In this document: piece by piece, positions 33,811 through 41,592 of the stretch
Numbering within the stretch: the stretch's first letter is position 1
Layout of the letters: the number at the start of each line of letters is the position of its first letter
Assembly: GCA_964500805.1 (NCBI GenBank)
Contig: CAZCQH010000018.1
Coordinates: 32,844-96,843 of the forward strand
From: Ga0077555 sp964500805
GTDB lineage: Bacteria > Pseudomonadota > Alphaproteobacteria > Rhizobiales > Hyphomicrobiaceae
Length of the DNA: 64,000 bases
Direction of reading: 5' to 3'
Notes under the pieces: generated by a model
What the model saw: the letters and a program-made list of their open reading frames with translations, nothing else
The model's database searches: none
Told to the model about the DNA's origin: nothing
Translations under genes and position numbers: made by a program

Positions 33811-34470
33811 ATGGACCACGCTGTGACCGAGTCGCGCGAACCGACACAACTGATGCTCGTCGTCGAGGCCGTCTCGGGCGCGGCAGAGAGGCTTGCAGCC
33901 GCATTTGGCGCGGCGCCGATTGCATCCGTGGTGATCGCGGCAGCGGATGGCAAACCGCTGGAGGCACCGGCCGTCTCGGAGCTCGTTGCGCAGATCCAGA
34001 AAGCCGGGGCTGCGGCACTCGTCGTGGGCGATGCCAAGCTGGCGCGCACGGTGAGGGCCGACGGCGTGCATGTCCCGTACTCGGAGACCGTCGAAGCTGT
34101 CTATGCGGAGGCGCGCGAGATCCTGGGCCGGCGGTTTGTGGTCGGCTGCGACGTGGGCCGCTCGCGCCACGACGCGATGATGGTCGGCGAGGCTGAGGCG
34201 GATTACATCGCGTTCGGTATTCCTGTGTTCGTGAAGGACCGCGAGACGGCGACCCAGCGCAGGCTCGAGCTGATTGCCTGGTGGGCGGATATCTTCGAAG
34301 TCCCGTGTGTCGCATGCGATGTCGCGACGCCGGAGGAGGCACGGGCACTGGCTGCCGCGGGGGCCGATTTCGTTGCAATCACGCTGACGACTGGAGAGAT
34401 CCCGGCAGACATCGCCGCTCAGGTGAAGCGCTTTGCGGCGGCGATCGGGCCAAGTGACGAAACAGCCTGA
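33811..34470 (+). CDS. thiamine-phosphate synthase (ThiE)-like protein
   Basis: 219 residues with a TIM-barrel ThiE pattern: LVAQIQKAGAAALVVGDAKL, ADGVHVPYSETVEAVYAEAR, GCDVGRSRHDAMMVGEAEAD, YIAFGIPVFVKD and the phosphate-loop region ALAAAGADFVAITLTTGEI. Conserved motifs are weakened compared with ThiE: the pyrophosphate-binding GxGP of the family is not evident. This divergent type sits beside Sel1-repeat genes in Rhizobiales and its true role is unsettled. The Sel1 gene starts 10 bases downstream. Confidence 0.75.
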   Translation: MDHAVTESREPTQLMLVVEAVSGAAERLAAAFGAAPIASVVIAAADGKPLEAPAVSELVAQIQKAGAAALVVGDAKLARTVRADGVHVPYSETVEAVYAEAREILGRRFVVGCDVGRSRHDAMMVGEAEADYIAFGIPVFVKDRETATQRRLELIAWWADIFEVPCVACDVATPEEARALAAAGADFVAITLTTGEIPADIAAQVKRFAAAIGPSDETA

Positions 34471-34480
34471 CGGAGGACAA

Positions 34481-35647
34481 ATGGAATTCCGCGGGATTGG
34501 CATTGCAGCTTTCCGGCATTTGGTATGCGTGCTCGCGATGGGCGCAGGCGTTGCCGCGCCGGGCGGGGTCGACCGCGCGGTCGCCCAAACCAGCTCCTGG
34601 CAGCAACGGATCGAGCCCGCCGACATGCCGCCCAAAGGCACAACCAAAGGTGTGAAGAGCCAGCAGGTTGCGCCATCGGCGGGCCCGTCGATCAGTTTGC
34701 CCGGCTTGCCGGTGCCGCAGCCGAAGGCCGGCTCGCCAAAGTCACTCGGGCCTTCCACGGCACCCACGGAAAGCACATACGTCACGTCCGCCGGCGGTGA
34801 CCCCGCCTACGAAGCTTATGACCAGGGCAAGTATCTGACTGCTCTCGAGCTGGCGAAACAGGCCGCGGCCGCCGGGGAGCCGCAAGCGCACACTCTCATT
34901 GCGCGGATTCATGCCGAAGGCTTGGGCGTGCCGCGCTCCTACGAAACTGCGGCACAGCATTACGCCAAGGGGGCGGAGCTCGGTGATGTCGAAGCTGCGT
35001 TCGGGCTCGGCGCGCTCCATGTGCAGGGGAATGGCGTGGCGAAGAGCTACGATGAGGCCGCCAAGTTCTTCGAGCGCGCGGCCATGAAGGGCCATCCGCT
35101 TGCGAACTACAACCTGGGTCTTCTGTTCCTGAAGGGCCAGGGTAAGACAGAGAACCCGCAGCGCGCCTTCAAGCACATCGAATATGCGGCGGAGAAGGGC
35201 GTCGTGTCTGCCCAGTATGATCTCGGAACCTTGATGACCACTGGCACGGGGACCGAGGCCAACGCCTTCGAAGGCGCCAAGTGGATCGCGAGGGCGGCGC
35301 GCGCCGGACACTCGGAAGCCGAGATCGAATACGCGACCATTCTGTTCCGCTCCGACGAGCAGGATGCCGCCAAGCGGGTCGAGCTCGAGAAAGAGGGCGC
35401 GCGTCTCTTCCGGTCGGCGGCCGACAAGGGGTTCCCCGTCGCGCAAAACCGGCTTGCACGCTGCTATGCCCATGGCAAGGGCGTCGCCAAGGACATGATC
35501 GAGGCGGCGAAGTGGCATCTGATCGCCAAGGGTGGCGGCGTTGAGGATCCGGTGACAGAAGCGCTGGTTGCGAAGCTCTCACGCGCCGACAAGCTCAAGG
35601 CCGAGAAGGCCGCCGAGGAATGGCGCGACAAGAGCCAGGTGCAGTGA
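34481..35647 (+). CDS. secreted Sel1-repeat (TPR-like) protein
   Basis: 388 residues, ATG 34481 with GGAGG 7 bases upstream. Signal peptide about 1-36 (HLVCVLAMGAGVAAPGGVDR then AVAQ); a Pro/Ser-rich linker to about 103; then about six Sel1 repeats of 36 residues, for example AAQHYAKGAELGDVEAAFGL and AAKFFERAAMKGHPLANYNL. Sel1 proteins scaffold protein complexes in the periplasm. Probably cotranscribed with the ThiE-like gene. Confidence 0.88.
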   Translation: MEFRGIGIAAFRHLVCVLAMGAGVAAPGGVDRAVAQTSSWQQRIEPADMPPKGTTKGVKSQQVAPSAGPSISLPGLPVPQPKAGSPKSLGPSTAPTESTYVTSAGGDPAYEAYDQGKYLTALELAKQAAAAGEPQAHTLIARIHAEGLGVPRSYETAAQHYAKGAELGDVEAAFGLGALHVQGNGVAKSYDEAAKFFERAAMKGHPLANYNLGLLFLKGQGKTENPQRAFKHIEYAAEKGVVSAQYDLGTLMTTGTGTEANAFEGAKWIARAARAGHSEAEIEYATILFRSDEQDAAKRVELEKEGARLFRSAADKGFPVAQNRLARCYAHGKGVAKDMIEAAKWHLIAKGGGVEDPVTEALVAKLSRADKLKAEKAAEEWRDKSQVQ

Positions 35648-35714
35648 TTGGGGGTCCCACGACGCGCGATAGCGGCGTTCGTTGCCTTAACCAGAATAGA
35701 TAAAATTGTAAGAA

Positions 35715-35730
35715 TGTTTCACGTGAAACA
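35715..35730. promoter_or_regulatory. chromosomal parS site (perfect)
   Basis: TGTTTCACGTGAAACA, an exact 16-bp palindrome identical to the consensus bound by chromosomal ParB in most bacteria. It lies in the gap after the Sel1 gene. ParB spreads from such sites and helps SMC loading; they cluster near oriC. Confidence 0.92.
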
Positions 35731-35888
35731 AAGGCGGGCAGACGGAGCAATTGGCCGCTTTCTGTTCATGAGCGCTCTCTGCCACTCTGAAGTGCGCGCC
35801 TGCACTGCTGAAGGAGCCGGCAATCCGCCCATAGATTGAGCATGGGCGCTGCTCGCGGAGCGATCAGCATGGCGCTACACTGATGCAG

Positions 35889-35904
35889 TGTTTCACGTGA
35901 AACG
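35889..35904. promoter_or_regulatory. second parS site (15 of 16 bases)
   Basis: TGTTTCACGTGAAACG differs from the consensus in the last base only. It is 174 bp from the first site in the same intergenic region, just before the GHNNGPPLE protein gene. Confidence 0.85.
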
Positions 35905-35925
35905 TGGACCGGCGCGGGTTTGGCA

Positions 35926-36261
35926 ATGGGCGACCGCTACGAACGCAGCAGACTGGACCGGACCCCGCGGCCGCAGTGGACGAAGCTGCGCCCGGCCGAG
36001 ATCCGCGCCTGGGGGCTGCCGGCCCCAATCGGCCACAACAACGGCCCGCCGCTGGAGGACGAGGTCGCCGACGCCTTCGTGCGCTACCGCTGGAAGAAAG
36101 CGCATGCGGCGGCCTGGAAGAACCCGTCGATGTCGATCCTGAAGTTCCGGGTCGCGCGGGCCGAGGCCGCCGGCGTCACCTATCGCGAGTACATGCTCGA
36201 GCTGCTGGACAGCGGCCGGCACCTGCAGGCAGGGGATAAGGGCAAGCGAAAAAAACCCTGA
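35926..36261 (+). CDS. conserved small protein with GHNNGPPLE motif
   Basis: 111 residues from ATG 35926. The motif PAPIGHNNGPPLEDEV (about 35-50) recurs in small proteins of Rhizobiales, and the rest is basic and helical (RYRWKKAHAAAWKNPSMSIL) with a Lys-rich tail (GDKGKRKKP). Function unknown; DNA or RNA binding would fit the charge. The ATG is 22 bases after the second parS, so its promoter overlaps the parS region. Confidence 0.65.
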   Translation: MGDRYERSRLDRTPRPQWTKLRPAEIRAWGLPAPIGHNNGPPLEDEVADAFVRYRWKKAHAAAWKNPSMSILKFRVARAEAAGVTYREYMLELLDSGRHLQAGDKGKRKKP

Positions 36262-36309
36262 GGCAGCTCCGCGGTCCGTCTTCGCATCTTGGTCCGTCGC
36301 CGCAGCTCG

Positions 36310-36741
36310 CTAGGCGGTCTCACGTCCTGACGGTCGGAACTCGTCGCCGTGGCGATAGAAGATGCGCCATCCGTCCTCTTCCAGTCGCCAGCCAAGCGTC
36401 ACGCGCAGAATGCGCGGCTGCTCGCGCCCGTCGACGATGCGCACCATATGCTGCAGGTCCGCAGTCAATCCCATCGTGCCCTCGACGACCGTCGAAAGGT
36501 TCTCGATGCGCACCAGCCGCGCCTCGACCTTGGTGGCGGCCCATCGTAGCCGCTCGAACACTTCCGGATAGCCGCGCTCGTAACCGCCGAGGCCACCGAA
36601 GATCATGATGTCGGGGCGGCGCGACCAGAACGCCAGGTAGGGTTCAGAGTTTCCCCTGAGCTGATCGGCTTCGGCGGCCTCGGCGCGGGCCCGTGTGGAT
36701 CGGAAAGCGTCGAGATGTGGGCTTTCGCCGGAGCCGGTCAT
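36310..36741 (-). CDS. NTF2-like (SnoaL/DUF4440-type) protein
   Basis: 143 residues from ATG 36741. Pattern of the cone-shaped NTF2 fold: N-terminal helix with EAAEADQLRGNSEPYLAFWS, FGGLGGYERGYPEVFERLRW, and the final strands LRVTLGWRLEEDGWRIFYRH. These proteins bind small ligands or act as isomerases; ligand unknown. Confidence 0.75.
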   Translation of the reverse strand: MTGSGESPHLDAFRSTRARAEAAEADQLRGNSEPYLAFWSRRPDIMIFGGLGGYERGYPEVFERLRWAATKVEARLVRIENLSTVVEGTMGLTADLQHMVRIVDGREQPRILRVTLGWRLEEDGWRIFYRHGDEFRPSGRETA

Positions 36742-36847
36742 GTTTGCCTCGTGCCAACGCTGTCGCGCTGTGCACGACCATGCGGTGAAATCGTATAATG
36801 TTTTCCGGGCGCCGTCTGACGTTGTTCGGCGCTCGCAGTGAGCTGCC

Positions 36848-36881
36848 AAAAGCAAACCCCGGTGGACTTGCCTCCGGGGTT
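36848..36881 (-). terminator. Rho-independent terminator after infC
   Basis: On the minus strand AACCCCGG and CCGGGGTT (36,874-36,881 and 36,855-36,862) form an 8-bp stem with an 11-base loop, followed by TGCTTTT. It lies 59 bases beyond the infC stop. Confidence 0.7.
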
Positions 36882-36939
36882 GGTCCTATCGAAACGTGAG
36901 ACAGGCCGCACGCAACCGGCGGCGCCCGGCCCTTGCAGC

Positions 36940-37482
36940 TCACTTTGGTGCCAGGATCATGATCACCTGGTTGCGGCCTTCGAAGCGGGGCTCGAACTCG
37001 ACCTTGGCGAAGGTTTCGCTGTCGCTCTTGACCCGGTTCATCACTTCCATGCCGAGGTGCGTGTGGGCCATCTCGCGACCGCGGAAGCGGAGCGTGACCT
37101 TCACTTTATCGCCCTCCTCGAAGAAGCGCTTCATCGCCTTCATCTTGGTGTCGTAGTCGTGATCATCGATGCCGGGGCGCATCTTGATCTCCTTGACCTC
37201 GACCACTTTCTGCTTCTTGCGGGCCTCGGCAGCCTTTTTCTGCTCTTGATATTTGTATTTGCCGAAGTCCATGATTTTGCAGACGGGCGGCTGCGCGTCT
37301 GGCGAAATCTCGACGAGATCAAGTCCCGCTTCGAGCGCGCGGGTTGCGGCTTCCAGCTTCGGCACAACGCCTACGTTCTGGCCGTTCTCGTCGATGAGGC
37401 GGACTTCCCTGACCCGGATCTGCTCGTTGATCCTTGGGCCGGTTTGCTCCCGCTCCGGCGGGGCGCGCATTGGACGGCGGAT
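36940..37482 (-). CDS. infC: translation initiation factor IF-3
   Basis: 180 residues when started at the ATC codon 37482-37480. GGAG lies 7 bases before ATC, but 19 bases before the first ATG (37470), so ATC is the likely start, in line with the rare start codons used by infC for autocontrol. Domains: N-terminal domain (INEQIRVREVRLIDENGQNV), linker KYQEQKKAAEARKKQKVVEV, and C-terminal domain (GDKVKVTLRFRGREMAHTHL). IF-3 binds the 30S subunit and checks start-codon pairing. rpmI and rplT are not downstream. Confidence 0.97.
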   Translation of the reverse strand: MRRPMRAPPEREQTGPRINEQIRVREVRLIDENGQNVGVVPKLEAATRALEAGLDLVEISPDAQPPVCKIMDFGKYKYQEQKKAAEARKKQKVVEVKEIKMRPGIDDHDYDTKMKAMKRFFEEGDKVKVTLRFRGREMAHTHLGMEVMNRVKSDSETFAKVEFEPRFEGRNQVIMILAPK

Positions 37483-37717
37483 GTTCGTTCTCCATTGTTG
37501 CTTCGACGGGTTGCCGGAGCTTCTGCCAGCAATTGGCGAAAGCCCCAAGCTTATCTTAGTCGGCTGCACAATCGCGGCAACTCGACGCAGATGTTGCAAA
37601 GAAATGGCACGAGTCGCGGCCAAGTCAAGCTTCCGGATGCTTCGGCAACTCCGATTTGCGATGGTGTGTTGCGATCGGCGAGGGGCTCGGCGCGGCAATG
37701 CCGCGGGTACGACGGCA

Positions 37718-38917
37718 TCATTTGCGCTCGACGAAGGCACGCTCGAGCGACGTTCCCAACAGCCGATCATAGACGGCGAGCGTCGCCTGTTTCATTGCAT
37801 CGAGGGTAAACTGAGCATTGACGTGGTCGATCGCTCGCTGGCCCATTGCGTGCCGTTGCGCCGGCTGGAGGGCCAGCGCGTCTGCCAACCGTGCGGCCAG
37901 CACCTGTGGATCACCAGCCGGGACGAGCCAGCCGGTCCCCGAGCCGCCGGGTGCTGCGGGGGACGCCAGGATCGTCTCCGGTGGCGCGCCGATGTCTGTC
38001 GCAATGACGGGACAGCCCATCGCTTGCGCCTCCGTGGCGGCCCGCCCGAAGGCCTCCGGCTCGATCGATGCAACGACCGTCACATGGGCGGCGAGGTAGG
38101 CAGCCGGCATATCGTCGACGTGCCCGGCAAAGCGGACACGCTCGGCAAGCCCCAGGCGCCTGGCTCGGTCGCTGAGGGTTTGCGCATAGGCATCGCGGCC
38201 CTGCGCGTCGCCGGCGAGGACGACGAGCGCGTTCCCGAGCGTGCCGTTGCGGAGGAGCTCGGCGGCGGCGTCGATGAGCACCGTTTGGCCCTTCCAGCTC
38301 GTGAGGCGGGCCGCATGCAGGATGATGGGCTGGTTGCCGCCGGCGCCCCACTTGGCGCGAAGGCCCGTCACGCGCTCCGGTGCGATTGCGTTCGGACGGA
38401 ACGTCGCGAGATCGACGCCACGGTGGATGACGGTGATGCGGCTCGGCGGTGTCCGATAGCGCTGGCGGATCAGCTCGGCGGTGTAGCGCGAGTTGGCGAT
38501 GACGACGTCCGCGCGCGCCATCACGCTGTTGTAGAGCCGCTTCAACGCGCCGTTCTCGCCGTAGGCGCCGTGATACGTGGTGACGAACGGCACGCGCGCA
38601 CGCCGCGCGGCGATCAGCGCACTCCAGGCAGGTGCGCGGCTACGCGCATGGATGAGCGAGACGCGACGCTCTTCGATCAGCTTCGCCAGGACAAGGCCGT
38701 TCGCAACGATTCTGGCCGGGTTTTTGGTGGCAGCCGGAAATGGAACCAGCTCGCCACCAGCGTCGGTGATCCGCGATGACAGCCGCCCGCCTTGAGTGGC
38801 GACCAGCATACGGCCGCCCGCGCGCACGACGGCTTCGGCGATCTCGATCGTGGAAAGCTCCGCGCCTCCGGTATCGAGCTCGGGAATGATCTGCAGTATG
38901 GTCAGTCGCTCCGCCAC
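37718..38917 (-). CDS. glycosyltransferase, GT4 family
   Basis: 399 residues of GT-B fold. N-terminal LTILQIIPELDTGGAELSTI; linker VVIANSRYTAELIRQRY; C-terminal nucleotide-sugar domain with IILHAARLTSWKGQTVLIDA and the E(x7)E motif in EPEAFGRAATEAQAMGCPVI. Such enzymes transfer sugars to lipid-linked or envelope glycans; acceptor unknown. Divergent from the hydrolase at 38,989 across 71 bases, where both promoters must lie. Confidence 0.92.
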   Translation of the reverse strand: MAERLTILQIIPELDTGGAELSTIEIAEAVVRAGGRMLVATQGGRLSSRITDAGGELVPFPAATKNPARIVANGLVLAKLIEERRVSLIHARSRAPAWSALIAARRARVPFVTTYHGAYGENGALKRLYNSVMARADVVIANSRYTAELIRQRYRTPPSRITVIHRGVDLATFRPNAIAPERVTGLRAKWGAGGNQPIILHAARLTSWKGQTVLIDAAAELLRNGTLGNALVVLAGDAQGRDAYAQTLSDRARRLGLAERVRFAGHVDDMPAAYLAAHVTVVASIEPEAFGRAATEAQAMGCPVIATDIGAPPETILASPAAPGGSGTGWLVPAGDPQVLAARLADALALQPAQRHAMGQRAIDHVNAQFTLDAMKQATLAVYDRLLGTSLERAFVERK

Positions 38918-38988
38918 GCGCGTGCCCCTCGCTTGAGCCCGCGCGACAGCGGCTGCACGCAGACCGAGCTCTGAGGGATTGCCCTACG

Positions 38989-39903
38989 ATGACGCCTGAC
39001 ACCCCGCAATTCCTGACCGTCGGCAGCGGCGCGGCTCAGCGCCGCATTGCGGTGATCTTGCAGCGGGCAACAGCGACGCCGCCTGCGACATGGACATCCG
39101 AAAATGTCGCGCCGGATGCGAAGTGGATATCCGAAGGCGCCACGCCGAATGCGAAGTCGGCATCTGAAGGCGCCGCGCCGGATGCGAAGTCGGCATCTGA
39201 AGGCGCAGAGAGAACAAGCCTCGTTTGGCTCCCCGGCTTCAAATCCGAGATGACCAGCACCAAGGCGACATTCCTCGCCGGGTTCGCCCGCGAGCGTGGC
39301 CTTGGCTTGACGCGGCTCGATTACTCGGGCCACGGGCAGTCGCCCGGCGCAATCGAGGACGGCACGCTCAGCCGCTGGCTGGAGGAGGTGCGCACCGTCT
39401 TCACATTGCACACGAGCGGCCCTCAGGTGGTGATCGGCTCGAGCATGGGCGGCAATCTCGCGCTGTTGCTGCTGCGCGATCTGATGCGCACCGCGCCTGA
39501 GCATGCCGCGCGCATCAAGGCACTCGTCCTCATTGCGCCGGCCTGGGACATGACACGCCTGATGTGGGAACGCATGAGTGAAAGTGCACGCCGCGAGGTC
39601 ACGGAGAAGGGCGTTTGGATGCGCCCCTCGCGCTACGGCGACGGGCCCTACCCGATCACGCGCGCGTTGATCGAGGATGGCCGCCAGCATTTGATCTCAG
39701 CCGAGCCGCTCGACCCCGGCTGTCCCGTGCACATCCTGCATGGTCTGCAAGACCCGGACGTGCCGTGGGAGCACACGCTCGATCTCGTCGCGCATCTCAC
39801 CGGCGACTGGACCCGTGTCGAAGCCGTCCCCGAAGGCGACCACCGCCTCTCCACGCCGCAGGACCTCGACCTCCTCGCGCGCGTGGTGGAGGCGTACGTG
39901 TGA
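38989..39903 (+). CDS. alpha/beta hydrolase with repeat-expanded N-terminus
   Basis: 304 residues; ATG 38989 follows GAGGG by 11 bases. The catalytic domain starts near residue 75 (SLVWLPGFKSEMTSTKATFL) with nucleophile Ser in VIGSSMGGNLALLLL, Asp in GLQDPDVPWEHT and His in PEGDHRLSTPQD, fitting small carboxylesterases of the palmitoyl-thioesterase or 2-hydroxymuconate-hydrolase type. Residues about 36-73 are three-and-a-half copies of an 11-residue repeat, SEGAAPDAKSA, encoded by a 33-bp tandem repeat. The repeats would lie on the surface before the first core strand. Confidence 0.85.
   Translation: MTPDTPQFLTVGSGAAQRRIAVILQRATATPPATWTSENVAPDAKWISEGATPNAKSASEGAAPDAKSASEGAERTSLVWLPGFKSEMTSTKATFLAGFARERGLGLTRLDYSGHGQSPGAIEDGTLSRWLEEVRTVFTLHTSGPQVVIGSSMGGNLALLLLRDLMRTAPEHAARIKALVLIAPAWDMTRLMWERMSESARREVTEKGVWMRPSRYGDGPYPITRALIEDGRQHLISAEPLDPGCPVHILHGLQDPDVPWEHTLDLVAHLTGDWTRVEAVPEGDHRLSTPQDLDLLARVVEAYV
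39094..39207 (+). repeat. 33-bp in-frame tandem repeat
   Basis: Units at 39094-39126, 39127-39159 and 39160-39192, with a partial fourth to 39207. The last two complete units differ at few positions. The 33-bp period keeps frame (11 codons), so copy number can change without breaking the gene. Confidence 0.85.
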
Positions 39904-40249
39904 GTCATCAGCCGTAGGCCGGAGTGAGCTGCCATGCGCGCCGGGCTCGCGCATCGTCTGTGACGAAACGGCGGAACGCCAATGCTGCGACAAGAACCGC
40001 AGATCTGGAATCGCAAGGACCTGGCAAATCGAATCAACTTTGACACTGAGTTCAGCTTCTGGGTCTGGTGTAGCCGACAGACCTATGGGTCTGACCCGAC
40101 GCACGCGGCGCTCACTCCCGCGGAGTCCGGCATGGCGCGACAGGTGTCACCATGACCGACGAAGGTGTTGGACGTGTTTTTTGAATTATTGGATCGTCGT
40201 TATACTTGGGGAGTACCTGTCCAAGCTCCTCAGCAAAGGCTCCCACCCC
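39904..40249. other. 346-bp intergenic region with degenerate palindromic repeat
   Basis: No gene is supported here. GTAGGCCGGAGTGAGC (39914-39929) and GCTCACTCC (40110-40118) resemble the ends of the longer palindromic element at 49,463-49,621, and CGCGGAGTCCGGCATGGCGCGAC matches its inner part. A GGGTCT-type hairpin (AGACC TAT GGGTCT, then GACCC) lies at 40079-40097. Probably a decayed repeat copy, plus the promoter of the SDR gene. Confidence 0.5.
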
Positions 40250-40957
40250 ATGACCGATTACGCTCTCGTCACCGGCGCCTCGCGCAACATCGGCAAGGCG
40301 ATCTCGACGCGGCTCAAGGCCGACGGCTATCGCGTGCTCATGCTCGACATCGTCGAACCCGAGGATGCGAGCCTCGGCGAGTTCATGAAGGTCGATCTCT
40401 CGAGCGAGACGTCCACCGCGCAGGCACTCGCCTGGGCAACCGAGAAGCGCGAGATCACCCGGCTCGTTAATTGCGCCGGCGTCGTCTCGATCGAGCCGCT
40501 GGATCAGGTGACCTTCAAGGAGTTCGATCGCGTCATGGCGATCAACGTGCGCGCCTCGATCCAGGTCGCGCAGGCCGTGCTGCCCGCGATGCGCAAGCAG
40601 AAATTCGGGCGCATCGTCAACATCTCGAGCCGCTCGATCCTCGGCTACGAGCGGCTGACGAGCTATGTGGCCTCGAAGGCGGCGGTCGTGGGCATGACGC
40701 GCACCTGGGCGCTGGAGGAGGGCAAGAACGGCATCACCGTCAACGCCATCGCGCCGGGACCGATCAACACCTCGATGCTCGCCGAGACGCAGCCACCGGG
40801 CTCGCCGGGCCGCCTCGCCGTCGAGGCGTCCGTCCCGGTTGGCCGCGTCGGCGAGCCGGACGACATCGCCAACGGCGTGAGCTTCTTCCTCGACAAGCGC
40901 TCCGGCTTCGTCACCGGGCAGCTCCTTTATGTTTGCGGAGGGCTGTCCTTGGGATAA
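40250..40957 (+). CDS. short-chain dehydrogenase/reductase
   Basis: 235 residues from ATG 40250. Classical SDR landmarks: cofactor motif TGASRNIGKAISTRL, NCAGVVSIEPLDQVTFKEFD, active-site Ser in NISSRSILGYERL and YxxxK in YVASKAAVVGMTRTWALEE, ending LLYVCGGLSLG. Oxidises or reduces an alcohol/ketone with NAD(P). Substrate unknown; the surrounding enzymes suggest a catabolic role. Confidence 0.9.
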   Translation: MTDYALVTGASRNIGKAISTRLKADGYRVLMLDIVEPEDASLGEFMKVDLSSETSTAQALAWATEKREITRLVNCAGVVSIEPLDQVTFKEFDRVMAINVRASIQVAQAVLPAMRKQKFGRIVNISSRSILGYERLTSYVASKAAVVGMTRTWALEEGKNGITVNAIAPGPINTSMLAETQPPGSPGRLAVEASVPVGRVGEPDDIANGVSFFLDKRSGFVTGQLLYVCGGLSLG

Positions 40958-40973
40958 CCGGTCGGTGCCGGTC

Positions 40974-40999
40974 GGGGTCAAACCCATGGGTCTGACCCC
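40974..40999. repeat. 26-bp near-perfect palindrome (GGGTCTGACCC family)
   Basis: GGGGTCA-A-ACCCATGGGT-C-TGACCCC with a single mismatched pair, 16 bases after the SDR stop. It shares GGGTCTGACC with hairpins at 40079-40097 and 42782-42809 and lacks a T-tract, so it is more likely a dispersed repeat than a simple terminator. Confidence 0.6.
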
Positions 41000-41005
41000 T
41001 GATGC

Positions 41006-41332
41006 TCAAGGATGCGGGCCCCAGGGCGCCGCCGTCATCAGCTTCACTTCCTGCGACATCACCAGCGGCCGGAACTTCGAGGCAAAGCCCTCGACGAAGT
41101 CCTTGTTGGCGAACACGGACGCCCAGTGCGCGCGCCGGTCGGCGTCGTCCTTGAACTTCCAGATGTGGACGAGCTGGTTGATCATGCCCGTGTCGCCGAC
41201 GAAATAGCCGACCAGGTTCTTGTCGTGGCCGCCCTTTTTGAGCGCCGGGAAGCCGAGCTCAGAGTAAAGCTTCTGCGCCTCTCCCATCTTGCCCACGTAG
41301 AGCGTATAGGTGCGCATTTCATAGAGCGCCAT
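41006..41332 (-). CDS. NIPSNAP family protein
   Basis: 108 residues starting MALYEMRTYTLYVGKMGEAQ, with VGYFVGDTGMINQLVHIWKF and RRAHWASVFANKDFVEGF, the usual dimeric alpha-beta barrel pattern of NIPSNAP. Bacterial members often accompany catabolic clusters and may bind small aromatic or lipid-like molecules; role unproven. It is convergent with the SDR gene. Confidence 0.9.
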   Translation of the reverse strand: MALYEMRTYTLYVGKMGEAQKLYSELGFPALKKGGHDKNLVGYFVGDTGMINQLVHIWKFKDDADRRAHWASVFANKDFVEGFASKFRPLVMSQEVKLMTAAPWGPHP

Positions 41333-41592
41333 GGCGAGTTCCTCTCAGTTTGGTGGGTCCGACCACCCTCGGGTGGGACGGCAACACTGTGCCAGCGCAG
41401 GAATATTGTCGACTGCCGCTGGATGGCAGCAATGAAGCGTCTGCAATGCCGTTATGCGCTGATTTCTTCGCAATCGCGGGGCGCGCGAGCATGCTCTTTT
41501 TGCGGTGGCAAGGCGGTGCCAGGTTCGCCTAGGCTGGCTGCGAGCTTCATGCGATCACCCGGTCCGTCGACCTGAGAGGAGCACTTCCGCCC

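Noticed and set aside
37468..37470. ATG as infC start
   Set aside because: It is 19 bases from the only Shine-Dalgarno; the in-frame ATC four codons earlier has ideal spacing.
39094..39207. Tandem repeat as a CRISPR or minisatellite outside genes
   Set aside because: It is in frame inside an esterase gene and has no spacers.
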